In this document: positions 1 through 7,209 of the stretch, piece by piece | Position numbering within the stretch: position 1 is the first letter of the stretch | Layout of the letters: the number at the start of each line of letters is the position of its first letter | Assembly (NCBI GenBank): GCA_031268525.1 | Contig: JAIRXA010000001.1 | Span: forward strand, 1 to 17,695 | DNA from: Coriobacteriales bacterium | GTDB taxonomy: Bacteria; Actinomycetota; Coriobacteriia; Coriobacteriales; UBA8131 | Length of the DNA stretch: 17,695 bases | Direction of reading: 5' to 3' | Notes under the pieces: generated by a model | What the model saw: the letters and a program-made list of their open reading frames with translations, nothing else | What the model was told of the DNA's origin: nothing | Database searches by the model: none | Made by a program: the position numbers and the translations under genes

Positions 1-48
1 CTGTCCGTCCCCCTGCCTGTCCGTCCCCCTGCCTGTCCGTCCCCCTGT
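1..48. repeat. 16-bp direct tandem repeat, three copies
   Basis: Three head-to-tail copies of CTGTCCGTCCCCCTGC fill positions 1-16, 17-32 and 33-48; the last base of the third copy is T. The array probably continues left of the window. The unit has a C-run core and no obvious self-complementarity. It lies about 110 bp upstream of the LuxR-type gene. GGGGGACGG-like motifs recur between genes in many genomes and can be REP-type elements, but nothing here proves that origin. Confidence 0.85.
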
Positions 49-110
49 CACACACAATGCATCGAATTGCCACACGAATTATCACAAACCCGCAACCCTC
101 TCTCCTCTGG

Positions 111-127
111 TATCATTACCTATCATT
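111..127 (+). promoter_or_regulatory. candidate operator: TATCATT direct repeat at 10-bp period
   Basis: TATCATT occurs at 111-117 and again at 121-127, one helical turn apart, 29 bp before the start of the LuxR-type regulator. This geometry suits a protein that binds direct repeats on one face of DNA, so autoregulation or control by another factor is plausible. No convincing -35/-10 pair was found around it. The binding role is inference. Confidence 0.25.
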
Positions 128-155
128 CGTCTCCTCGTAGCACCAAAAAGGCCTC

Positions 156-1595
156 ATGCGTAACGACGAACTCGCTACTCTCATCAAGGGCTTTCGCCCC
201 ACTTTCCTCGGCTTTGGGCTGTTTTGGGCGTGGGTCTTTTTGTGCTTCGACCTCGTCAACTTCAGCCATTGGAGCATCGCTGGCATCGGCTCGACCCTCT
301 GGGCACACCTCTTCTCGCTCATTGCCACCATCCCCATCTACCTGCTTGCCACCTTCGCCTACCGCCCCATCTGTCGCATTCTGAACAGCCGCCTGGCCTG
401 TGTCGCTCTGATGGTCTTTCTGATACTGGGGACCCTCATCTATGCCTTACCGCTCTTTGCGGGGCAACCGGGCTTGCAGCTTTTGGGCGCGGCTTTCACC
501 GGACTCAGCTCTCCTTTTCTCCTTCTGCTCTGGAGCGAACAGTTCGGTCGGCTCGAAGCTCGCCCGATCGTCGTCTACACGGCCTTCTCCTTCATGCTCG
601 CCGAGCTGCTCTATCTGGGGATATCGCTGCTTCCGGTCATCTTCGCTGCCGCTGCCGCTGCTCTCTGCCCCCTGATCTCCCTGACCATGCTCTGGGTGCA
701 TCGTCAGCTTATGGAGAAGGCAGGCGCCGATACGACGCAACGAACACCACGCAGCTTCAGCCTGCAAGAGCTCAGGCGCATGCTTCAGCCGCGGCTACTC
801 TTCGGATTTCTCAGCGTCATGTTCATCTACGGCGGCTCGCTTGCCTTTCAGAACTCTTTTGGAGGCGACTCGTCTTCACGCTTGATCCTGAATGCCATTC
901 CACTGCTGCTTGTTGCACTCATTGCCCTTGGCTACGTGCTTTTTACCTCTAAGGCGGATCTTAATCTGGGGATTGGCTTTCGTCTGTCCCTGCTGCTTAT
1001 CGCCGCGGTTTTCATACCGCTGGCACTTTTGGGCAGCTCCTTTTCTCTGCTGGCGTTCTTCTTTGCCTCCTTTGGGGTCTATGCCATCGAGATTCTCACC
1101 TGGATTCTGCTGGCCTCGATGGCCTCGAATTCGACCATGCCTCGATTCGTCGTCTTCGCAGCCTGCACGGCAGTCTTTCATGTTGGCATGGCATCGGGCG
1201 AGATCACCGGTATTCTGCTGGTAGATCATGTGCTGGTCTTTTCGATCCTTGCCATCTGTGCGCTCGTTGCCTTGGCTGGCTTCGCTTTCACGGATCGCGA
1301 CACCACCATCCAACTCGAACCACCGAGCCCGAGCGAGTTGGGGCAGATGGCCGTGCGAGTTGGACTGTTGCAGGCTTGTATCGAGCGGATCGCCGACGAC
1401 TTTGGCCTCTCGGAGCGCGAGCGCGAAGTTTTTCTGCTCTGGGCGACCGGTTATGGGGTTCGAGCAATTGAAGAGCGGCTCGTCATTGCCGCGTCGACCG
1501 TAAAGACGCACATCCAGCACATCTACGAGAAGTGTGACGTACACAACCGCAACGAGATCATTGCGCTGTTGGAGCGGTATAGCGAAACCAGATAG
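156..1595 (+). CDS. membrane-bound LuxR-family transcriptional regulator (12-helix N-terminus)
   Basis: This 479-residue protein has about twelve hydrophobic segments (roughly residues 17-37, 47-67, 82-102, 107-127, 138-160, 162-180, 213-232, 245-265, 273-295, 297-321, 329-347 and 353-377). A LuxR-type helix-turn-helix follows at about 418-475 (LSEREREVFLLWATGYG, then the recognition part STVKTHIQHIYEKCDVHNR). The fold is therefore a transporter-like membrane sensor joined to a cytoplasmic DNA-binding domain. Such proteins are abundant in Eggerthellaceae, often beside flavin reductases, and are thought to sense small molecules. The converging flavin reductase is the obvious candidate target. 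The ATG at 156 is preceded by AAAAAGG five bases upstream. The ligand is unknown. A second in-frame TAG follows 18 bp after the stop, created by a local duplication. Confidence 0.9.
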   Translation: MRNDELATLIKGFRPTFLGFGLFWAWVFLCFDLVNFSHWSIAGIGSTLWAHLFSLIATIPIYLLATFAYRPICRILNSRLACVALMVFLILGTLIYALPLFAGQPGLQLLGAAFTGLSSPFLLLLWSEQFGRLEARPIVVYTAFSFMLAELLYLGISLLPVIFAAAAAALCPLISLTMLWVHRQLMEKAGADTTQRTPRSFSLQELRRMLQPRLLFGFLSVMFIYGGSLAFQNSFGGDSSSRLILNAIPLLLVALIALGYVLFTSKADLNLGIGFRLSLLLIAAVFIPLALLGSSFSLLAFFFASFGVYAIEILTWILLASMASNSTMPRFVVFAACTAVFHVGMASGEITGILLVDHVLVFSILAICALVALAGFAFTDRDTTIQLEPPSPSELGQMAVRVGLLQACIERIADDFGLSEREREVFLLWATGYGVRAIEERLVIAASTVKTHIQHIYEKCDVHNRNEIIALLERYSETR

Positions 1596-1628
1596 CCGCC
1601 CACGATAAGATAGTCGCCCCACGATAAT
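1593..1628 (+). repeat. 18-bp imperfect duplication carrying the LuxR gene stop codon
   Basis: The segment starting at the stop codon (TAGCCGCCCACGATAAGA, 1593-1610) is followed at once by a near copy (TAGTCGCCCCACGATAAT, 1611-1628). The 18-bp unit keeps frame, so the copy gives a second in-frame TAG downstream of the true stop. Confidence 0.6.
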
Positions 1629-1639
1629 TACTGTCTTTG

Positions 1640-1716
1640 CCTTGCACTCCTGCGAGAAGGCCCGAGGAGTGGCGAGCAGGTCCGAGGAGTGTGCTCCAAA
1701 TCTCAGGAGTGCAAGG
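1640..1716. repeat. 13-bp perfect inverted repeat
   Basis: CCTTGCACTCCTG at 1640-1652 is the exact reverse complement of CAGGAGTGCAAGG at 1704-1716, and the match extends with one gap into TTTG/CAAA. The 51-base loop contains two further GAGGAGTG copies. It could form a long stem in either transcript of the converging genes or be a protein site. The role is unknown. Confidence 0.6.
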
Positions 1717-1740
1717 CCAAATCTGTTGAGAACAAATGGC

Positions 1741-1774
1741 GGCTCACGCCCCGAGGGGTGGCGGGACGTGAGCC
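1741..1774. terminator. hairpin, possible convergent terminator
   Basis: GGCTCACG (1741-1748) pairs with CGTGAGCC (1767-1774), and CCCC/GGGG at 1749-1758 can form a small inner stem. It lies between two converging genes, where a two-way terminator is expected. No U-tract follows on either strand, so the assignment is weak. Confidence 0.3.
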
Positions 1775-1870
1775 AGAGGAGAAGAGCCACAAAGGGCCTT
1801 CGAGTTGTTGTTCGCTTACGACTGGCCGTCAGGCTACGACTTCACCTACGACCACTCGCTTGCTTGCCTA

Positions 1871-1918
1871 CGAGTTCGCCTACGAGTTCGCCTGCGAGTT
1901 CGCCTACGAGTTCGCCTA
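1871..1918 (-). repeat. 12-bp tandem array reiterating an in-frame stop codon
   Basis: Four copies of CGAGTTCGCCTA (one reads CCTG at the end) occupy 1871-1882, 1883-1894, 1895-1906 and 1907-1918. More degenerate TACGA-centred units reach left to about 1830. On the minus strand each unit reads TAG GCG AAC TCG. The first TAG is the stop codon of the flavin reductase, and the 12-bp period keeps frame, so several further in-frame TAG codons follow. Confidence 0.85.
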
Positions 1919-3703
1919 CGACTGACCGATGCTTTGGCCAGCCAGACGACCGAAGGTCAGAGCGGTGGCGTGCGAGATGCCAGCGATAACGACGGGGTAG
2001 TCGACGACAATACGACCTCCCATGGCGTTGCCGGCTGCGTACAGGCCCTCGATCTGTTGATACTCTGGATCGAGCACCCGCAAGCTGTTGGGATCGACGG
2101 TCAGTCCACCGAGGCAGACGAGCATGACGCCTGGTTCGATCCTGGTGGCATAGAACGGAGCGGTGCGGATCGGGAACAATCTCCGCGCATCCTTACCGAA
2201 ATCGAGGTCCTTTCCGCCATCGCAGAGTTCGTTGTAGCGTTCAACCTGCGCCAGAAAAGCCGTCTGTGCTTCAGGTGAGTAGTCCATGAGCTTGGCCAAT
2301 TCCTCAAGCGTGTCGGCCTTAACCACGCTTGGGTCGTTGTTGATCTCTTCGCGCGTGATCATTGAGCTCTTGCCAACGGCCAGCTCAGAACCCTCAAAGT
2401 GTGCAACCTGGCCATCTGGCTTGACGAAGTTCACGTTGCCGTGAGTGTCGGGGAACTCCCCAAGCTGCTCGGGATAGAGGTCGTCAAAAACCTGCCAGGC
2501 GATATCGCTGCGCTGACGGTAGATCTGGTTGGAGAGCTGCTGCCCGCCAACATCCTCATTGACGAATCGGCAGCCACCGGCGTTATACAGCGAGTAACAG
2601 TCCGTGCCAAGCACCGAACCGAGCGTGTGAGTCATCGGAGCATGGGGGCCGTCCTCCATCTTCGCGCCGATCCAGATGCCCATCTGCTGACAGTCGCCTG
2701 TGTTGGTGGTCTCGCCGTTTGCGTCCACATTGGGGAAGAAGTTGATGCAGCGAAGCGCCCACGGCACGTAGTATTCGAGCATCTCACGGTTGCTGCCCCA
2801 GTCGCCACCACAGAGCACAACTCCCCTGGAGGCCAAAACCTTTCCATAGCCGCCATCCTGGGTCTGGTAGATGACGCCTTCGACACGCCCCTGATTATTG
2901 GGGCGAATCAGCTGCCTGGCACGTGTTGAGAAGCGAAACTCCACGCCAAGCTCGAGGCACTTCTCGTAGACCAGCGTGAGCAGCGGGCCCTGGTCCGGCA
3001 GGAAGGTGATGACCGACGGATAGACCGGGCTGTACTCTTTGGTAATGTCGTAGGCAGGTGGCGCCGGCCAGTGCAATGGCTGCATCGTGATCTTGGAGGG
3101 GTCGTATTCAAGTGCGTCCATGGGGATGAGTTCGAGATTGTCGCCGGCCAGCTCGACCATCCAGTCAAAAGCAGCACCCGATTCGTCGGCCCAACGGTTG
3201 AGCAGACGACTGTCAGCGCGATAGCCCATCTCCTTCTGCAGTTCGTTGATGGCCTCACGCGTGTCCCAGACCATGCCGAGCTCCTTCATGACACTGGAGT
3301 TGGCGCAGCCGTATTGGGCCGAGCGGTACTGCCAGGTTGCGGCCTTCTCGATAACGATGACCTTGGCACCCTCTTCGGCGGCAGCGCGTGCGGCGGAGAG
3401 ACCAGAGACGCCGGCGCCGACAATGACGACTTCAGTCTCGGCGGTTTCGGTTATCTGGCTGTCCTCGATAGGCGATGGGGGAGTGAGAAACGCTCCGATA
3501 CCTGCGGAGGGTGTGCTGCCCGTGCTGCCCGCTCCTGTTCCCGCTGCACCCGCAGCGGCATCGGTGGGCGCAGCGGGCGAGCAGCCTGCCAGCGCAGAAA
3601 CGGCAAGTGCGCCAGCTCCTGCGGCTGCTGCGCCGGTGATAAATGAGCGCCTGCTCAGGCCACCGGTTGCGCGGTCGTAGTCGATAGGGATTTTCTTATT
3701 CAT
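1916..3703 (-). CDS. Tat-exported FAD-dependent reductase lipoprotein (fumarate/urocanate reductase superfamily)
   Basis: The protein has 595 residues from the ATG at 3703, which follows AAAGGAAGG at good spacing; a TTG start at 3730 is less likely. Residues 17-22 (SRRSFI) form a twin-arginine signal, and LAGC with Cys41 forms a lipobox, so the folded protein is probably exported by Tat and anchored outside the membrane. A small-residue linker spans about 42-75. The Rossmann FAD motif GAGVSG lies at 96-101, and the C-terminal flavin motif AGNAMGGR with its helix lies at 557-590. The family reduces fumarate, urocanate or other C=C bonds, or acts on steroid-like substrates; the substrate here cannot be read. 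No covalent-FMN domain or CxxCH haem motif is present, so electrons must come from a partner encoded elsewhere. It converges on the membrane LuxR gene, its likely regulator. Confidence 0.92.
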   Translation of the reverse strand: MNKKIPIDYDRATGGLSRRSFITGAAAAGAGALAVSALAGCSPAAPTDAAAGAAGTGAGSTGSTPSAGIGAFLTPPSPIEDSQITETAETEVVIVGAGVSGLSAARAAAEEGAKVIVIEKAATWQYRSAQYGCANSSVMKELGMVWDTREAINELQKEMGYRADSRLLNRWADESGAAFDWMVELAGDNLELIPMDALEYDPSKITMQPLHWPAPPAYDITKEYSPVYPSVITFLPDQGPLLTLVYEKCLELGVEFRFSTRARQLIRPNNQGRVEGVIYQTQDGGYGKVLASRGVVLCGGDWGSNREMLEYYVPWALRCINFFPNVDANGETTNTGDCQQMGIWIGAKMEDGPHAPMTHTLGSVLGTDCYSLYNAGGCRFVNEDVGGQQLSNQIYRQRSDIAWQVFDDLYPEQLGEFPDTHGNVNFVKPDGQVAHFEGSELAVGKSSMITREEINNDPSVVKADTLEELAKLMDYSPEAQTAFLAQVERYNELCDGGKDLDFGKDARRLFPIRTAPFYATRIEPGVMLVCLGGLTVDPNSLRVLDPEYQQIEGLYAAGNAMGGRIVVDYPVVIAGISHATALTFGRLAGQSIGQS

Positions 3704-3918
3704 GAATCCTTCCTTTCGTCGCGTTCCCAACCAGATTGCCAGGGTGGCTTCGCCAACGACAGCAGCAACGGCAGCGGTGTAGATTGAGGCCGATGCTGTG
3801 GCTGCGGCTGCGGCCGCCCACCTTGTACGCGCATCCGCAAGCTGGCTTCCATGTTCTTTGAGTATCGACTGCGCCGGTAGAAATGTGGTCGGGTGATACT
3901 GAGGAAAGTGCGCTCAAG

Positions 3919-3942
3919 CATCAGGTAAAACTGATGATTATG
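3919..3942 (-). promoter_or_regulatory. candidate promoter/operator for the flavin reductase
   Basis: On the minus strand CATAAT (3942-3937) is followed directly by the dyad CATCAG-N6-CTGATG (3936-3919). A -10 box overlapping a 6-6-6 palindrome would suit a repressor or activator site for the gene starting at 3703, about 220 bp downstream. No good -35 element is visible. The role, including any link to the LuxR regulator, is inference. Confidence 0.25.
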
Positions 3943-3979
3943 GGGTTGAGGGGCTCAAAAAGGGGGTTATATGACGAAG

Positions 3980-4012
3980 AGAACCCCGTTCCGCCGAGAG
4001 GAACGGGGTTCT
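3980..4012. terminator. strong hairpin, 13-bp perfect stem
   Basis: AGAACCCCGTTCC (3980-3992) pairs perfectly with GGAACGGGGTTCT (4000-4012) around a 7-base loop. Downstream on the plus strand comes TCTTCTGTT, moderately T-rich; the minus side is poorer. It could end the two-component operon, which stops at 4383, or act in a long leader of the flavin reductase. No plus-strand gene feeds it. Confidence 0.5.
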
Positions 4013-4264
4013 TCTGTTGCCGAGTCCGCAGATGCACATTTGGTCTGTTCCCGTGTCCTGCAGAAGAAGTCGGGGCGGAAAGTAGGAGGAAGAAAGGAGG
4101 ATGGCTGAATCACAAGGAGGAAGAACTGACCCAGGGGATACGCTACCTTCCGACCCGACTTCGTGATAGGAATAACGACAACATTTCCAATCAAGGACTA
4201 TCTTAGACCCCCTCTTCGTTGCTTTAGTCAGATAAATGTCAGGGAATTGTAAAAGCGTAGGGAA

Positions 4265-4270
4265 ATTATA
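4265..4270 (-). promoter_or_regulatory. perfect TATAAT on the minus strand
   Basis: The minus strand reads CTCTCTATAATTTCCC here, in the most A+T-rich part of the gap. No recognisable -35 hexamer lies 16-18 bp upstream. If used, it would give the flavin reductase a leader of about 550 nt that includes the hairpin at 3980-4012. Confidence 0.2.
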
Positions 4271-4382
4271 GAGAGATACGCGAAGTTCTTCTGTTCCTGC
4301 TGGACCTTTCGTATTGCTGCCAAACTTCTCCGGCACCTACCTCATGCTTCAGGCGGGGGGGGGTTCGACTGATTGCAGCGTC

Positions 4383-5735
4383 TCAGAGGCTGACGAGATT
4401 AAAGCCCACACAGTGTTTTGTTGTGGGGTCGAGGTAGATGATGACGCGACCCTCCTCCGGCAGATCATAGATGTACAACAGGTTGTCTGCGGTAGCAAAA
4501 GGTGTCGGGGTCAGGGGGAACAGAGCAGTATCCTCGTCATCCTCTCCTTCGGTGGCGTCGCTTTCCGAGACAGGGTCAGCCTCAGTTGCGCCAGCTTCTA
4601 CGTTTTCGCCGCTCTGGAAAAGCAGATAGGTACGGTAGGAATATCCATAGCGATACTGATAGTTATTATCGAGAACGGTAAAAGCGGTCGCCAGAATGGG
4701 TTGCTTGAACTCTTGAGCCTCGTGCATCGTAGCCCAGGCAAAGGACCAGAGTCGCTCGTCCTCGTCCATCGGCAGGTATTCGAGGTCAGCGCGCGTGGAT
4801 GGCTTGGTTGGTGAGTTGCCCTGTGCGGCATCCCTGTCCGTCTCATCACCCGCCGTCTCATCACCCGCCGTCTCCTCGTCGCCTGTCGCCACACCGTCGT
4901 CGACTACACCGTCACCGTCCGTTGTGCTGCCGTCCGCCGCGTCCGTCTGTTCGCCGTCCGCCGCGTCCGCCCCACTACCACCATCCACCTCACTCACCGC
5001 GGAGGGATAGTCGTCGGCGCTCAGGGCCACCGAATCCCATTGGGGCGCAAGGAAGAGCAAGGAGATGATATTACCAAACTGATCGACCGCACAGCTCAGG
5101 TCGGGCTGCTCATCCCCGTCAACATCTGCATCTACCAACACAAAGCAATCCGGCGATTCGGTATCGCCGACGTTGAGATATTGAAAGGAATCGATGATCC
5201 TTTCGCGTATGAATGCCTCGTTTGGCTCGCCGTCTTCGGCTTCCGGCAGGGTGAGCCCGCGATCGCGCAGCGAGGCAAGCAGAAACTCGGGAACACCGCG
5301 ATCGACAAGCTGCGAACGCTCGTTGGGCAAAAGGCCGCGGCACTCATCAGGCTGATAGAGGTTCCAGGGGTAGAGGGAGACGGGTTCGCTGAAGACGTGC
5401 GTGTCGCCTGTGTCGGCCGTGGGGTCTTTGAGCACGATGGTTACCTCGTGGTACTGATCCATCATCGGATAGAGCAGCGTCGGAAAAAGATAGCCTCCTA
5501 TTATGATAGCAACAGCGGCCAGGAGAGTCAGGAAGTTCGAACGGGTATCGGGATAGGCGCCTCGGGGTCCTGGAGCGGGGTGCGACTTCCTTTCGGTCTT
5601 CTCGTCGGATTGCTCGTCGTCCTCCATCTCGGTGCGTTCTGCCGTACCGGCTCTCAGGCCGGTCTCTATCTCGGTGCGTTCTGCCGTACCGGCTCTCAGG
5701 CCGGTCTCCATCTCGGCGCGTTCCTCAGCCATCAT
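4383..5735 (-). CDS. one-helix membrane protein of unknown function, last gene of the two-component operon
   Basis: I do not recognise this 450-residue protein. The N-terminus (residues 9-37) has two and a half copies of a 14-residue repeat, ETGLRAGTAERTEI, and is charged and probably cytoplasmic. One transmembrane helix spans about 67-90, and the rest should lie outside. The outer part has an EF-hand or dockerin-like loop, DADVDGDEQPDL (202-213), a long acidic Thr/Gly/Asp linker (about 250-305) with ETAGD repeats, a Tyr-rich patch NNYQYRYGYSYRTY (357-370), and a second acidic linker (about 378-405). Its ATG at 5735 overlaps the end of the histidine kinase gene by 11 bp and uses the AGGGGGTGA just before it, so the two are translationally coupled. 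That suggests an accessory sensor or an output of the kinase; this is inference. Confidence 0.85.
   Translation of the reverse strand: MMAEERAEMETGLRAGTAERTEIETGLRAGTAERTEMEDDEQSDEKTERKSHPAPGPRGAYPDTRSNFLTLLAAVAIIIGGYLFPTLLYPMMDQYHEVTIVLKDPTADTGDTHVFSEPVSLYPWNLYQPDECRGLLPNERSQLVDRGVPEFLLASLRDRGLTLPEAEDGEPNEAFIRERIIDSFQYLNVGDTESPDCFVLVDADVDGDEQPDLSCAVDQFGNIISLLFLAPQWDSVALSADDYPSAVSEVDGGSGADAADGEQTDAADGSTTDGDGVVDDGVATGDEETAGDETAGDETDRDAAQGNSPTKPSTRADLEYLPMDEDERLWSFAWATMHEAQEFKQPILATAFTVLDNNYQYRYGYSYRTYLLFQSGENVEAGATEADPVSESDATEGEDDEDTALFPLTPTPFATADNLLYIYDLPEEGRVIIYLDPTTKHCVGFNLVSL
5626..5730 (-). repeat. 42-bp in-frame tandem repeat in the 5' end of the unknown membrane protein gene
   Basis: Two almost identical 42-bp copies (5626-5667 and 5668-5709) and a partial third (5710-5730) encode the repeated ETGLRAGTAERTE(I/M) peptide right after the start codon. 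The copies differ by single bases, which points to a recent duplication. The copy number may vary between strains. Confidence 0.9.
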
Positions 5736-7194
5736 TCACCCCCTGTGCAGGAGAGCTGTCGATTCGTGGAAAGGTCACGCTGACCCGTGTGCCCCGGCCG
5801 AGCTCGCTTTCGATTTCCAGGTGTCCGCCGTGCACGCGTGCGATTTCGACGCACAGGGCAAGTCCGAGACCGGCGCCGCCCGCCTTGCGGGTCCGGGCCT
5901 TGTCGAGCATGTAGAAGGGCTCGGTGAGCAGAGGAATCTGATCGGCGGGTATTCCCGAGCCCTCGTCGGCGACCGCCAGAACAATCGCTGGCCCCCCTGA
6001 AGCGGTCCTCGCAAGCATCTCAACGGAAAATATGACGGTAGCGCCGGGAGAGGAAGCCTTGATGGCGTTGTCTACCAGGTTGTAGATCAGCGATTTCACG
6101 AGTTCACGGTCGGCAGTCATTGCTATCTGACCAGGGGGTAGGCGCATGGCGAAGCTGATTTTTTGACTGGCAAAGATCTGCTGCAGTGCGACTGCCAGCT
6201 CTGTGGACAGCTTGCGCAGGTCGATCTTCTCCAGAGTCAGGCGAGTGTTGCCCATCGCAAGCAACTCCATCAGTTTGCTGGAAAGTCCCTGCAGGCGTCG
6301 CGTTTCGGACACTATGACATCGGCGTATTCTATCCGGTCCTCGTCGCTGACATCGCGCTTCACGCGCAACAGATCCGCGAAGCCCAGTATCGAGGTCAAA
6401 GGTGTCTTCATCTCATGCGCGAGGTTGCCGATGAAGACTCGCCGCGATTCGGCAAGGTTGGTCAGCTCGGTGACATTGTGTTCGATGGAGTCCGCCATCG
6501 TGTTCAGATTGCGCGCGACCTCTGAGACCTCGTCGTTGCCGCGCACCGGCGCGCGCTTCTCAAGATCGCCTCCCGCGATCTGGCGTGTGGTGCCACTGAG
6601 GTTGCGCAATGGGTTGAGCAGGATGCGCACCAGCATCAACAGGATGCCCGCGACGAGCAGCGCCGAAACGATGCCGACGACGCGCACCTGATTGAATTCC
6701 TCATCAAACAGCGTGTAGGTTGAGCTTATGTCGTAGGAACTGACGAGGCGATACGGCTGGTTGTTGAGCGTAACGCTGGAGACGAGCAGCAGGTAAGTGG
6801 CATTGCCGTTCGTGACGATGCTTGAGGAATAGTCGGGCTGAGGGAGCAAGGCGGTTTCGGCGGCGAGAGGTGGGTCATTCACGGAATGGATCGCCGAGTC
6901 TTGCTCAAAGAGCGCCACGCCGACTGTCGCGTCGCTGCGTTGGCGGTCCATCACGTCAAAGGCAACCGCCAGCGCCTCCTCATCGGACAGCGAGACGATT
7001 CGTTTCACGAGTTGTGTGTAGATGATGGTGTTCTGCATCTCGGTGACGAGATAGTCGTGGCGCGTAACCGCGGTTGCCTGCTCACGCTCGATGGCGAGGT
7101 TGTGATTGTTGGTCAGCAGAATCAGTGAGGTTGCGTTGACGACGATGATGACCAGAGTCAGGGTCATGAGAAATATCTTCTGCCAGAGTTTCAT
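5725..7194 (-). CDS. sensor histidine kinase
   Basis: This 489-residue membrane kinase has a first helix at about 7-29, an extracytoplasmic sensing part (30-170) with no family I can name, and a second helix at about 172-192. A HAMP linker follows (193-245), then the HisKA dimerisation/phosphorylation helix with His260 in NLAHEMKTP, then the ATPase domain with an N box (YNLVDNA, 371-377), a G1 box (DEGSGIP, 410-416) and a G2 box (GGAGLGLAL, 439-447). All catalytic motifs look intact. It should autophosphorylate on His260 and pass the phosphate to Asp53 of the response regulator encoded 15 bp upstream. The stimulus cannot be read. It ends inside the start of the next gene, which encodes a one-helix surface protein. 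Confidence 0.95.
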   Translation of the reverse strand: MKLWQKIFLMTLTLVIIVVNATSLILLTNNHNLAIEREQATAVTRHDYLVTEMQNTIIYTQLVKRIVSLSDEEALAVAFDVMDRQRSDATVGVALFEQDSAIHSVNDPPLAAETALLPQPDYSSSIVTNGNATYLLLVSSVTLNNQPYRLVSSYDISSTYTLFDEEFNQVRVVGIVSALLVAGILLMLVRILLNPLRNLSGTTRQIAGGDLEKRAPVRGNDEVSEVARNLNTMADSIEHNVTELTNLAESRRVFIGNLAHEMKTPLTSILGFADLLRVKRDVSDEDRIEYADVIVSETRRLQGLSSKLMELLAMGNTRLTLEKIDLRKLSTELAVALQQIFASQKISFAMRLPPGQIAMTADRELVKSLIYNLVDNAIKASSPGATVIFSVEMLARTASGGPAIVLAVADEGSGIPADQIPLLTEPFYMLDKARTRKAGGAGLGLALCVEIARVHGGHLEIESELGRGTRVSVTFPRIDSSPAQGVNDG

Positions 7195-7209
7195 CGAAGG
7201 GAATCCTGG

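Larger units (their letters stand above)
1596..1915. other. convergent intergenic region rich in hairpins and repeats
   Basis: These 320 bp between two converging genes hold no credible gene. They contain the duplicated stop region, a 13-bp perfect inverted repeat (CCTTGCACTCCTG at 1640-1652 against 1704-1716, with a 51-base loop holding more GGAGTG motifs), a hairpin GGCTCACG/CGTGAGCC (1741-1748 and 1767-1774, with an inner CCCC/GGGG pairing), and a decaying array of 12-bp units that ends inside the flavin reductase gene. None has a clean T-run, so they are structured spacers or weak two-way terminators rather than textbook ones. Confidence 0.6.
3704..4382. other. long intergenic region between the flavin reductase and the two-component operon
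   Basis: About 680 bp with no convincing gene. On the minus strand the frame of the flavin reductase stays open up to 3913 and would encode an Ala-rich hydrophobic stretch, but it has no good start. A CATCAG-N6-CTGATG palindrome, a 13-bp-stem hairpin and a TATAAT on the minus strand are listed separately. Three purine-rich Shine-Dalgarno-like runs lie at 4084-4125 on the plus strand, one directly before an ATG at 4101 that opens only 21 codons. G9 occupies 4355-4363. The stretch 4190-4300 is richer in A+T than its surroundings. Confidence 0.5.

Noticed and set aside
876..1790. 304-codon minus-strand frame over the LuxR gene
   Set aside because: It lies opposite a clear LuxR protein and has no recognisable motif or ribosome-binding site of note.
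3700..3921. 73-codon minus-strand frames upstream of the flavin reductase
   Set aside because: They are Arg/Pro- or Cys-rich and without a domain, and they overlap the ribosome-binding site of the real gene.
3938..4336. 132-codon minus-strand frame in the long gap
   Set aside because: It crosses the 13-bp hairpin, has no recognisable domain and no clear ribosome-binding site.
4355..4378. GGTTCGA after the G9 tract as a tRNA T-loop
   Set aside because: No acceptor stem, anticodon arm or CCA-proximal pairing can be built around it.
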